Source: an uncultured Mycoplasmatota bacterium (GTDB taxonomy: Bacteria; Bacillota_I; Bacilli_A; Mycoplasmatales; Mycoplasmoidaceae). From it: a DNA stretch of 56,585 bases. The stretch lies in contig CATEWF010000002.1 of NCBI GenBank assembly GCA_949527715.1, forward strand, positions 1 through 56,585. The letters are read 5' to 3'. Under the pieces are notes generated by a model, which did not search any database, was not told the DNA's origin, and saw only the letters and a list, made by a program, of their open reading frames with translations. A program made the position numbers and the translations under genes. Below are positions 9,282 through 18,040 of the stretch, in pieces; position 1 is the first letter of the stretch, and each line of letters starts with the position of its first letter.

Positions 9282-9743
9282 TTACGCATTTTTTAACGAC
9301 ATTGGTTTTATGTCCTCGGATGTTTTTAGTTCCGTTATCCAGTTTTTGTAAACACCATTCATTTTATTTAATGTATCTAAAGATTTGTCATTTAAATATA
9401 AAGGACTTGACCATATAAAAATACTTTCAGAAGGCTCTAAAAAACTAAATTGAAACTTCAAATTATTCATACTTGGTATCATTCCACATAATGTAACATT
9501 TCGTGTTTCTGGATAATATAGCATAGGATTTTTAAATCCTTCAAAACTCGCTCCAAATTGTATCTTAGCGGTTTCAATTATGCTATTCATTATTTCGTCA
9601 TCTTTAGTATATGGAACTGCTTCGCCATTATCATTGTCAGATATATCATTTTCATTTAAAGATACAATATCCTTAATTTTTTTTTCATTTAATTCACGTA
9701 AAGCCTTAAATGTATCTTTTAATTCAATATAACTTTTTTCCAT
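9282..9743 (-). CDS. Hypothetical protein (153 aa)
   Basis: Intact ORF. Confidence 0.6.
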   Translation of the reverse strand: MEKSYIELKDTFKALRELNEKKIKDIVSLNENDISDNDNGEAVPYTKDDEIMNSIIETAKIQFGASFEGFKNPMLYYPETRNVTLCGMIPSMNNLKFQFSFLEPSESIFIWSSPLYLNDKSLDTLNKMNGVYKNWITELKTSEDIKPMSLKNA

Positions 9744-9758
9744 AAAATTTACAAAAAA

Positions 9759-10145
9759 TTAAATATCATATATTTGACCCATCCAATTATAACCAAACAT
9801 ATCCGTAGTAGTTTGCTGTTTTTTCTTACAATTACAAGTTTTTTTGACAGGCTCTTCAATTTTAGTCATTTTAACACTTTCTGTTTCTTCGTTTTCTTGT
9901 TCCATTTGTGGTTCATTCACTTTTATCTCCACATCAGCACAATCCGTAGTTTTATCTTCTTCTTTGTTATCTTTCTCTACGTCAGTATTTTCTTCTTCAA
10001 CGATAGAATTTTCTACGATTTCATTATCTACATTAGTATCTTCTATGACTTCCTTTATCGTTTCTACTACTTCTATTGTTTCAACAGGTTTTTCTACAAT
10101 TACTTCTGTTTCTTTAACATCTTTATTTTTTTTACCTTTTGCCAT
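9759..10145 (-). CDS. Acidic Glu/Val/Thr-rich protein with C-terminal CNCKKK motif
   Basis: Low-complexity acidic region then KKTCNCKKKQQTTTDMFGYNWMGQIYDI. Confidence 0.6.
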   Translation of the reverse strand: MAKGKKNKDVKETEVIVEKPVETIEVVETIKEVIEDTNVDNEIVENSIVEEENTDVEKDNKEEDKTTDCADVEIKVNEPQMEQENEETESVKMTKIEEPVKKTCNCKKKQQTTTDMFGYNWMGQIYDI

Positions 10146-10179
10146 TTTCTTTTAAAAATATATTTTATTATAAATAGTC

Positions 10180-10884
10180 TTATCTTAAAGATTTAAATAC
10201 TTCAATTTCTTCATCCGAATATGTTAATGCTTTACATTTCAATTTACTTAATGCTGTATCTTTAATTTGTCGTACTCTTTCATTTGTTAAATGCATACAT
10301 TTTCCTACTTCATCAAGAGTCATTTCTTTCCCGTCATTTAGGCCATAGAATAATGTGAGTATTTTGATTTCTCTTTCATGTAAACACTTTAATAAATCAT
10401 CAACGGCATCTCTTCTACCTTGTAAATTATTTATTTTTTCTTCAAAATCTTCATTTACTAAATTTAATTCTTTATCAACGTCTTTACAGTTATCAATAAC
10501 ATAATCTTCATAATTTATAACTTCTGTATTTCTATTATATGTTTCTATACATTCATTAATTGAATTTTTAATCCACCAAACCGCATATGAGATAAATTTT
10601 ATATTCTTATCACCATCGAACTTAGTAGCAGCGTGTAATAAACCCATATTTCCTTCAGAAATAATATCCGCAAATGGTACATTACTATTTCTATAGTTCT
10701 TCGCAATATTAACTACAAATCTCAAGTTATGATACACCAAATCATTTAAGGCTTCTCTATCACCTTGTTTAATACGTACTGAAAGTTCTTGTTCTTCCTT
10801 TTTACTTAGTTTTCTTATATTTTGTATTTCTCTAAAATAAGAATCTAACTCTTTTATATATTCATATCCAATATTCTTACGCAT
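10180..10884 (-). CDS. RNA polymerase sigma factor, sigma-70 family
   Basis: ALNDLVYHNLRFVVNIAKNYRN.....FADIISEGNMGLLHAATKFDG..KFISYAVWWIKNSI; region 4.2 MTLDEVGKCMHLTNERVRQIKDTALSKLK. Confidence 0.95.
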   Translation of the reverse strand: MRKNIGYEYIKELDSYFREIQNIRKLSKKEEQELSVRIKQGDREALNDLVYHNLRFVVNIAKNYRNSNVPFADIISEGNMGLLHAATKFDGDKNIKFISYAVWWIKNSINECIETYNRNTEVINYEDYVIDNCKDVDKELNLVNEDFEEKINNLQGRRDAVDDLLKCLHEREIKILTLFYGLNDGKEMTLDEVGKCMHLTNERVRQIKDTALSKLKCKALTYSDEEIEVFKSLR

Positions 10885-10906
10885 CCGTTCCCATATATTC
10901 TATGTT

Positions 10907-13288
10907 TTATTTAGTTTCTACTATTGTACTTACATTATCTGACTTTGTAACAGTAATAATACTATCGTGGTAATCTACTAATGTCGTATCATGACAAATA
11001 TGTAAAATGAAATCATAATTAGTTAAGACCCTTTTATATAAAGTCATAATATTTTCCATATTATCTGAACTAATGCCTGACAATACTTCATCCAGTACAA
11101 TTAAATTAGGTTTAGCAATATTAGCAATATTACCTAATGCACAACGTAATGCTAAAGATGATATTGTGGCTTCAAACCCAGAAGCACAAGTGCTCAAATC
11201 CAATTTTTTACCATCTCTTATTAAATCAAGACATACTTTATTATCATCAGATATAGATAAAATTACATCAAAATCACATAAACCGCTTAGTAAGTGTTCA
11301 ATTTCATTATTAATTATTGGCAAAGAACGTTTTAATACCAATTTAATAATACCATTTTTGCCTACTAACTGTTGATAAATATTCCAATTTCTAATAAGTC
11401 GTTCTTCTTCGGTCAATTTTTTTATTATAACATTACGTTTATTGATTTCTTCATCATATGTCTTGATTTCACTCTTTAATGACTGAATTTCTCTAATTGT
11501 TTGTTCTTTTAAAGAAGTTTCAGTTTTAATTTGTTCATCAAAAACTCTTATGTCTTTATCAATTTCATTATTTATAAGAATGTTTTCCTTATTTTCTTCA
11601 AATTCAGTTAATTTTCTCTTACAATCTTCTATTTTTAACTTAATATTATCAATAGTTACTTTAACAGCACTCATTTTTAATTTTAAGTTATTTAACTTCT
11701 CCAAATCAGACTTATTTTTTTCTAAAGCAAGGATTTCATTCTGTATATTATCAATATTTGTTTTATTTATCACACCTTCATTAATATATTCGTTAATTTT
11801 AACATTAATATCATTAATAAATGTGTCTTGTTCATTGATATCAATAGTATGTCCGCAATTAGGGCATATTTTTTCCTCTTTTATCCTATTAATGCGATTA
11901 ATTTCATTCTTTTGAGAAGTAATCAATCCTTTAAGTTCACCATTACGGCTTTGTAATTGAGATAACTGATTACGTTTATCCAAATAACACTGATTATCAA
12001 ATGATACATCCTTTAAAATCGCATATTCTTCTTTCATTTGCGACATTTGTGAACGTTTAATTTTCAATTCATCTTCAAACGCAGATAAATTACTCTCTAC
12101 TGTCTTAATATTAAATGTTATATTTTCTTTAATTTCTTTTTTCTTAGAAAGAGTGGCAATTTTATCCGTATTTTTTTTCTGAATTAAAATTTCAATCTCT
12201 TTTTCTTTTAATTCTAGTTCACTAATCTTCTTAGTATTACCCATTATAACAGTTTTATAATCTTCTATCTCATTAGATAGAGTTTTTTTATCATATTTGT
12301 TAGATAACAACTTAGGTAATACACTTGTTTTATAATAGTCTTTTGTTATTTTATCTTTATCTTCAAGAGTTACTAACCCTAACCATTTAGAAAAAAGTTT
12401 TCCTTTATCGGTTTGACCCATTCTTAACAAATCACCAAGAGTATACGCAGTTGCTGAAATTACTAAATTAAAATCGTCAACACTACCAACGGTTTCACGA
12501 ATTATGTTATTTGTTTGTGTATTGCTTTCCGCTTCACAATTCTCAATTAATTCATACTCACCATTAATTAACTTAAAATATTCAACTTTTTGTTTAGGTT
12601 TACTCTTACTTGTTCTCTTATTTAAAGAAGGTCTTGTTATAGTTCTTCTGATTACGTAATCAATACTATCAATCTCAATACATACCTCAACTTTTACCTC
12701 AGTTTCATCTTGTAAGTAAATATTAAATACACTATCAAGTGTTGGTGATTTATCTGCTTTTCCGAATAATGCAAATCGTAATAAATCAATCGCAAATGTA
12801 GTTTTACCACATTGATTTTCTGGGAAACCATTCAATAACACAAGTCCATTTAACTTACTAAAATCAAAAAAATTACCTTTTCCATATGAAAGATAATTAT
12901 CCCATTTTACATATTTAAATTTATATTCTTTATGCTTAGAATAAGAATTGAAATCAACAAAAGAATTTATCGTATTATCTATGTCATAAATTTCATCAAG
13001 ATTTACATCTTCAATCTTCTGTATTTCAATCAATTCTTTCATTAACTTTTGTTGAAACTCTGGTTTTTGTAAATTCGTAGTTATTTCATCCGTTAATGAA
13101 ATTTTATTTCCATTTTTATCAACTGTTATTGGTTTAAAATTAATTTCAATATTCTTTAAAGGAACACCATATTTACTTGATATTTCTTGTTTTAATGCTT
13201 TCTTTTTCTGCTCATTATTATCAATTTGAAGCATCTCTAAATCGAAAACAAGTCTATCTGTTGGTAATACGCTAACATTATTAATCAT
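10907..13288 (-). CDS. 46: Recombination endonuclease subunit, gp46/SbcC/Rad50-like
   Basis: P-loop-like GFPENQCGKTTFAID, coiled coils with CPNCGH zinc hook, ABC signature-like CASGFEATISSLALRCAL, PNLIVLDEVLSGI Walker B. Confidence 0.9.
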   Translation of the reverse strand: MINNVSVLPTDRLVFDLEMLQIDNNEQKKKALKQEISSKYGVPLKNIEINFKPITVDKNGNKISLTDEITTNLQKPEFQQKLMKELIEIQKIEDVNLDEIYDIDNTINSFVDFNSYSKHKEYKFKYVKWDNYLSYGKGNFFDFSKLNGLVLLNGFPENQCGKTTFAIDLLRFALFGKADKSPTLDSVFNIYLQDETEVKVEVCIEIDSIDYVIRRTITRPSLNKRTSKSKPKQKVEYFKLINGEYELIENCEAESNTQTNNIIRETVGSVDDFNLVISATAYTLGDLLRMGQTDKGKLFSKWLGLVTLEDKDKITKDYYKTSVLPKLLSNKYDKKTLSNEIEDYKTVIMGNTKKISELELKEKEIEILIQKKNTDKIATLSKKKEIKENITFNIKTVESNLSAFEDELKIKRSQMSQMKEEYAILKDVSFDNQCYLDKRNQLSQLQSRNGELKGLITSQKNEINRINRIKEEKICPNCGHTIDINEQDTFINDINVKINEYINEGVINKTNIDNIQNEILALEKNKSDLEKLNNLKLKMSAVKVTIDNIKLKIEDCKRKLTEFEENKENILINNEIDKDIRVFDEQIKTETSLKEQTIREIQSLKSEIKTYDEEINKRNVIIKKLTEEERLIRNWNIYQQLVGKNGIIKLVLKRSLPIINNEIEHLLSGLCDFDVILSISDDNKVCLDLIRDGKKLDLSTCASGFEATISSLALRCALGNIANIAKPNLIVLDEVLSGISSDNMENIMTLYKRVLTNYDFILHICHDTTLVDYHDSIITVTKSDNVSTIVETK

Positions 13289-13289
13289 T

Positions 13290-13613
13290 TTATTTACTTT
13301 TTAATTGTCTTCTAGAACGGTTATTATTTGTATTTTCTTCTTTTACGTTTACTTCATTTTTTTCTTCTATAATAATTTCTTGTTTTTCAATTCTTTCATT
13401 TACTACAATCGGGGGGTCTATCTTTTTATTAGTTTTTTCGACCTCTTTTTCAACATTATTGTTTTTAAGAGTGTTTAAATCCCCATATTTATCAATAAAA
13501 AATTGTTCTCTGATTTTATTAACAAGATAATCATTTAATTCAAGGTTATTTATCTTACAAAACAAATCAATATCTCTAAATAATTTATCTTGTATTTCTA
13601 TTTCATAAATCAT
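13290..13613 (-). CDS. Hypothetical protein (107 aa)
   Basis: ORF immediately upstream of gp46-like gene and downstream of a promoter. Confidence 0.6.
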   Translation of the reverse strand: MIYEIEIQDKLFRDIDLFCKINNLELNDYLVNKIREQFFIDKYGDLNTLKNNNVEKEVEKTNKKIDPPIVVNERIEKQEIIIEEKNEVNVKEENTNNNRSRRQLKSK

Positions 13614-13635
13614 ACCTTTATAATTTTATTTAATA

Positions 13636-13666
13636 CAAATATACAAATTTATATAGTGAATACAAA
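13636..13666 (-). promoter_or_regulatory. Promoter TTTG-N19-TATATTTG
   Basis: Minus strand TTTGTATTCACTATATAAATTTGTATATTTG upstream of 13613. Confidence 0.8.
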
Positions 13667-13683
13667 ATAAAATTAAAACAAAA

Positions 13684-13705
13684 ATTGCCAAGTTTCCTTG
13701 GCAAT
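13684..13705 (-). terminator. Intrinsic terminator
   Basis: ATTGCCAAG-GAAA-CTTGGCAAT then TTTTTGTTTT on the - strand. Confidence 0.85.
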
Positions 13706-13710
13706 CTATA

Positions 13711-14727
13711 TTAAGCAATAAACTGTAAATCATATTCATCTATTTTTTCTGCTTTCCTCAATAAATCTAAAATTCCATTTACTCCAAAATCTTCATATAT
13801 TTTAGAGGCATCATACCCATCTTGACATTCAACAACCCTAATTCTATTTTTTAATACATCCCTATCAAGAAACTTATATATCCGTCTGGCATCACTAATA
13901 GCATCGTCATCCAATAATATGTTTACATTTGCTTTAGCATTCCTTAATAATGTTTCATATAAAGTAAAATCTTCATTTAACATTTTACCAAGTAAGGGTA
14001 TCGAATTTGGAACGACCATATGGTCAAATACACCCTCAACAAGTGTAACATTCTCATACCAATTAATTAATTTTTCATTAAAAATAAATTTAGTCTTACT
14101 TATCTTAGGATTTTTATATCTTATCATGTTTTTGTCATTGCCATAATAACGTCCAACCCAATAATTCAAATCACCATATTGATTGTATGATGGAATTATT
14201 ATCCTGTTTCTCATAACTGGGTTTTTTGCATCATCACCAATATAACCTAACTTATAATTTTTAATAAAAAAATCATTTAAACCACGTTTCTTAATATATT
14301 CATATGCTTCCAGTGATTTTTCGTCTTTCTCATCAATAGGTTTATAACCATATGGTAAAGTGATTTCTTCTATATCATCAACAAAATCATCAGTAAAACT
14401 ACTACCACCATATAAACTATATAAAGAACTTTCTTTTATATTTCTTACGATGTCATAATATTCTTTTAATATTTTAGCATTACCATATTTTTTTATTAAA
14501 CTAGAAATTTTACCTCTCATCCCATCAGTTTCGCCACACACCCAGCATTGATAAACACCTTTTTCGACATTTACTTCCAAATTGTACTTTCCATCACTTT
14601 CGACAAATTTCCGTTCAGCACAACACGGGCAACAAAATTGCATCTGCGAATCAGTTACACCATTTTTAGGCTCTCCCAGAAATGTAGATAAGAGCATCCC
14701 AATTTCACTTATTCCATTTTCGAACAT
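13711..14727 (-). CDS. DNA primase (DnaG-type, zinc-binding plus TOPRIM)
   Basis: CCPCC...CWVCG zinc motif; VTLVEGVFDHMVVPNSIPLLG and NILLDDDAISDA TOPRIM motifs. Confidence 0.9.
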   Translation of the reverse strand: MFENGISEIGMLLSTFLGEPKNGVTDSQMQFCCPCCAERKFVESDGKYNLEVNVEKGVYQCWVCGETDGMRGKISSLIKKYGNAKILKEYYDIVRNIKESSLYSLYGGSSFTDDFVDDIEEITLPYGYKPIDEKDEKSLEAYEYIKKRGLNDFFIKNYKLGYIGDDAKNPVMRNRIIIPSYNQYGDLNYWVGRYYGNDKNMIRYKNPKISKTKFIFNEKLINWYENVTLVEGVFDHMVVPNSIPLLGKMLNEDFTLYETLLRNAKANVNILLDDDAISDARRIYKFLDRDVLKNRIRVVECQDGYDASKIYEDFGVNGILDLLRKAEKIDEYDLQFIA

Positions 14728-14772
14728 TTCATTTAAGTATGAATAAATTAATCAATAAATCATTTTCAAATG

Positions 14773-14803
14773 CAAATATATGATATTTTTTTCATATAAC
14801 AAA
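14773..14803 (-). promoter_or_regulatory. Promoter TTTG-N19-TATATTTG
   Basis: Minus strand TTTGTTATATGAAAAAAATATCATATATTTG upstream of primase. Confidence 0.8.
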
Positions 14804-14818
14804 ATTTAAAAATATAAT

Positions 14819-15574
14819 TTATTCTAAATTAAGTCTTTTATCTATTCGTTTACCCCATACTTCTATTGTATAATCAATATATTTATCAAACATTTTAACA
14901 TCTTTGATTAAAGGTTCCATGTGATCATCATGTTTTAGTTTATTAATATAACCAAGCACACAAACCAATGAGTCTGAAGCATCAAAATTTTCAGTCTTTA
15001 AATCATCATTCTTGTCATAAATCCAATTTATATCAGGATACAGTTCTACAATTTTATTCCACAAAATATATTTTTTAGCACAAGAAAACGGATATTCACC
15101 AAATAACACTAAATCATTATTCTTCAAAGCATTTTTATATTTGGACAAACTATACATCTCATCTTTTTTATTGTATTTACGCACTCCTAACAATTCTGGG
15201 AAAGCATACTTTCTTGCATCGTATGACGAAATATATTTTGGAATAATACCAGTCGCTTCATAAATTGATTGTGAAATCATTCCATTGAATTTCATTAAAG
15301 TATTAACAGTTACCGAATTTTGTGAACTAGGTAATGGTTCTTCGATAACAATATCTGTAACTCCCCAACTAGTTACTTTGTCTTTTATAAAAGTTTCCTT
15401 AAATAAATTACTCTTATAAAACAAGGCATCAGTTCCTTTATAATTTTTATTTTGCTTCATTTTGACATAATGAACGTATAGTACTTTAGTTTCTTCGCCA
15501 TCATATGAAACAACAGAAGTACCAAGACAAGCAGTTGATATATCTAATCCTAAAATAATTCTCTTTTTATCCAT
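14819..15574 (-). CDS. RuvC-like Holliday junction resolvase (RNase H fold)
   Basis: IILGLDISTACLGTSVV, DIVIEEPLPSSQNSVT, NFDASDSLVCVLGYI acidic residues. Confidence 0.75.
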   Translation of the reverse strand: MDKKRIILGLDISTACLGTSVVSYDGEETKVLYVHYVKMKQNKNYKGTDALFYKSNLFKETFIKDKVTSWGVTDIVIEEPLPSSQNSVTVNTLMKFNGMISQSIYEATGIIPKYISSYDARKYAFPELLGVRKYNKKDEMYSLSKYKNALKNNDLVLFGEYPFSCAKKYILWNKIVELYPDINWIYDKNDDLKTENFDASDSLVCVLGYINKLKHDDHMEPLIKDVKMFDKYIDYTIEVWGKRIDKRLNLE

Positions 15575-15582
15575 AAAAAATT

Positions 15583-15613
15583 TTTGATTTAATTATTAAA
15601 TATAGTATATTTG
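15583..15613 (+). promoter_or_regulatory. Promoter TTTG-N19-TATATTTG for the + strand gp47-like gene
   Basis: TTTGATTTAATTATTAAATATAGTATATTTG, ATG at 15632. Confidence 0.8.
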
Positions 15614-15628
15614 GAATAAAAACTCAAA
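15597..15628 (-). promoter_or_regulatory. Near-consensus divergent promoter for RuvC-like gene (TTTG-N20-TATATTTA)
   Basis: Minus strand TTTGAGTTTTTATTCCAAATATACTATATTTA; overlaps the + promoter. Confidence 0.5.
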
Positions 15629-15631
15629 ATT

Positions 15632-16459
15632 ATGATAAAGAAAATTATACATATAGCGGATATACATATACCTAATTCAGAAAAAGACAAACCATTTTCA
15701 ACAATGATTGAACGTTTCCTTGCTGAATTATATGCAGAGGTTAAAAATGACAATAAAGAAGAAGTTAGAATTGTTATTTGTGGTGATATATTTGAACAAA
15801 AGATTAAAACTTCAAATGAAGCCAAAGTTATTTTTCATAATATGCTAAACTTCTTAAATGCAATAGGACAAACCATAATTATTGCAGGAAATCATGATAT
15901 GTTAGAAAATAACCACGATAGAAAAGATTCAATAACTCCTACATTTTCGATATCAAAAGTATATGATAAAATAACATATCTTGATAAAGAACTTGATTAC
16001 AAAAGTGGTTTTATTATAGATGATGATGTTATATGGGTATTATACTCAATGTTTGATAAGTATCAATGCCCAGACCTTGAAGATATAAAAGAGCAATATC
16101 CAGATAAAAAAGTAATTGGATTATATCACGGAAATGTTGATGGTGCAGTTACTGATGTTGGTATCAGTATTGATAATGGTATTAATACCTCTTTATTCAA
16201 AGATTGTGATTGTGTAATGGCAGGACATATCCATAAACATCAAGAATTAAAAAGAAATGGTGTTCCTATTGTATATGCAGGCTCATTATTCCAAAATGAT
16301 GCTGGCGAAAACATTACAGGACACGGATTTTTAATATGGGATGTTGATAAGTTATCATATACATTGCATGAAGTGAAAAATGATTATAAGATATACAAAT
16401 TCAATATATCATCGTATGATGATATAAAAAATGATGATGAGAGATTAATTAACTACTAA
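15632..16459 (+). CDS. 47: Recombination endonuclease subunit, gp47/SbcD/Mre11-like metallophosphoesterase
   Basis: IADIHIPN, VICGDIFE, IIAGNHDM, YHGNVDG, VMAGHIHKHQ. Confidence 0.93.
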   Translation: MIKKIIHIADIHIPNSEKDKPFSTMIERFLAELYAEVKNDNKEEVRIVICGDIFEQKIKTSNEAKVIFHNMLNFLNAIGQTIIIAGNHDMLENNHDRKDSITPTFSISKVYDKITYLDKELDYKSGFIIDDDVIWVLYSMFDKYQCPDLEDIKEQYPDKKVIGLYHGNVDGAVTDVGISIDNGINTSLFKDCDCVMAGHIHKHQELKRNGVPIVYAGSLFQNDAGENITGHGFLIWDVDKLSYTLHEVKNDYKIYKFNISSYDDIKNDDERLINY

Positions 16460-16470
16460 TCTCTCATCAT
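16434..16470. terminator. Bidirectional intrinsic terminator
   Basis: ATGATGAGAGATTA-attaactac-TAATCTCTCATCAT then TTTTTA; 14-bp perfect stem at convergent stops. Confidence 0.85.
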
Positions 16471-18039
16471 TTTTATATTACTATTAACATCCTGTTCTAC
16501 TATATATAATATATCACCACCCATCGTTTCTGCATTTTTTATATTAATCATAGTTTTTCTATTACGATTACTAAGATTTTTATCACAAAAAACAGTTATA
16601 ATATGCATCTCGTTGTCATAATCATACTTATGTGTAGCATGACACCATAATGCATAAGAACCTACTATAATTTGGGAGTCATGTTCACCATATCTATTAG
16701 TAGAAACTATATAAATTTTATTCTTTTCAATTTTCTTTTCTTCTAATGGCACAAATGTTTTCTTTTCTTCTTCATCTTCGTTAATAATACTAACATCATC
16801 TATTAATGCAGAAATGGCTTTTGCATTTTGTATTAATTCTTTATTATAATCTTGTTTTGTCTTACACTCACTACGTTGTTTATCACACATTTTATTAAAT
16901 TGTTCTAATAAAACATCTTCGATACCAATTTGTTCTTCTTTTTTTATTTTAATTCTTAATTCTTTTTTTGTATCTGAATTATTTTCATTATAAAAATAAA
17001 TTATATAATAATCAGTATCTTCATTTGTATAGCCTATATAATTAATATCTACTTTATATTCATTATATGGATAATTTAACATATGTTTATATTTAATATT
17101 TGATAAAATCAATCCATAATCTTCTTTATCAATATCATTATCTGAATATGCGGAATATGTTAAAGATAAAGTCTTACTGCCACCATATACTTTTAAATTA
17201 ATAAACTTACATACTTCTTTATCACTTTCGGCATCTATTTCACCGATATCTTTACCAAATTGAATATCATAATAACATCCATTTTGAATAATAGACAAAG
17301 TGGTTATATCACCACTATTATTATCAATAACATTTACATAGAAATAACGTTTATCAGATGAATAATTATCATCAACATAAAATGTTATTACTGATTGTTG
17401 TTTATTATTCTCACTATTACCAATGTTGACATAATTTTTTTTAACTTTTATCCAATCAGTTTCATCATACTCTAATTCATACGAATTGGTTAATTCATCA
17501 TTATTTAAAATTTGACATTCAATTACGCATGAATATGAATTTTTCAAAAAAATGTTATCATCTTTGACATCTTTATAATCTTTTTCTGGTTTTATCGTTA
17601 TAAACTTAATTTTTTGTATTGGATAACTCATCACGAAATAATTACCGACAATTTCATAACGTTCTAAACAATCAGACGATATTGGGTCTGAATTACTGAC
17701 ATATACAACTTTCGTATTTTCTTCTTTTATTACACTATATGTATCATATCCTATCGTGATTTTATCATCAATAATTGGATATTTAATTTCTACTTGTCCT
17801 CCTTTTATTACATATTCATTAGTAATATTTAATACCTTATTGTTTTGTACAGGATATTCACTATTACCGATTAAAATATAATCTATTTCAAATACATCAT
17901 ATGTATTACCATCAATTATAACTTTATTGTTGGAAACATTATAAATTTCGCCATTAACATTTACCTTTCCATCATTTATTTCATAATCATATTCTCTATG
18001 CGAAATCTTTGATTTAAAATTAAATTTACTCATATGCAA
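16456..18039 (-). CDS. Virion-associated protein with beta repeats and BACON-like domains
   Basis: N-terminal KVIIDGNTYDV-type repeats; DWIKVKKNYVNI...VITFYVDDNYSSDKRYFYVNVIDNNSGDITTLSIIQNG and a C-terminal ...NRKTMINIKNAETMGGDILYIVEQDVN. Confidence 0.6.
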   Translation of the reverse strand: MHMSKFNFKSKISHREYDYEINDGKVNVNGEIYNVSNNKVIIDGNTYDVFEIDYILIGNSEYPVQNNKVLNITNEYVIKGGQVEIKYPIIDDKITIGYDTYSVIKEENTKVVYVSNSDPISSDCLERYEIVGNYFVMSYPIQKIKFITIKPEKDYKDVKDDNIFLKNSYSCVIECQILNNDELTNSYELEYDETDWIKVKKNYVNIGNSENNKQQSVITFYVDDNYSSDKRYFYVNVIDNNSGDITTLSIIQNGCYYDIQFGKDIGEIDAESDKEVCKFINLKVYGGSKTLSLTYSAYSDNDIDKEDYGLILSNIKYKHMLNYPYNEYKVDINYIGYTNEDTDYYIIYFYNENNSDTKKELRIKIKKEEQIGIEDVLLEQFNKMCDKQRSECKTKQDYNKELIQNAKAISALIDDVSIINEDEEEKKTFVPLEEKKIEKNKIYIVSTNRYGEHDSQIIVGSYALWCHATHKYDYDNEMHIITVFCDKNLSNRNRKTMINIKNAETMGGDILYIVEQDVNSNIKMMRD

Positions 18040-18040
18040 T

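Noticed and set aside
15589-15825. Minus-strand ORF antisense to the gp47 start
   Set aside because: Overlaps the strongly supported gp47-like gene and its promoter.
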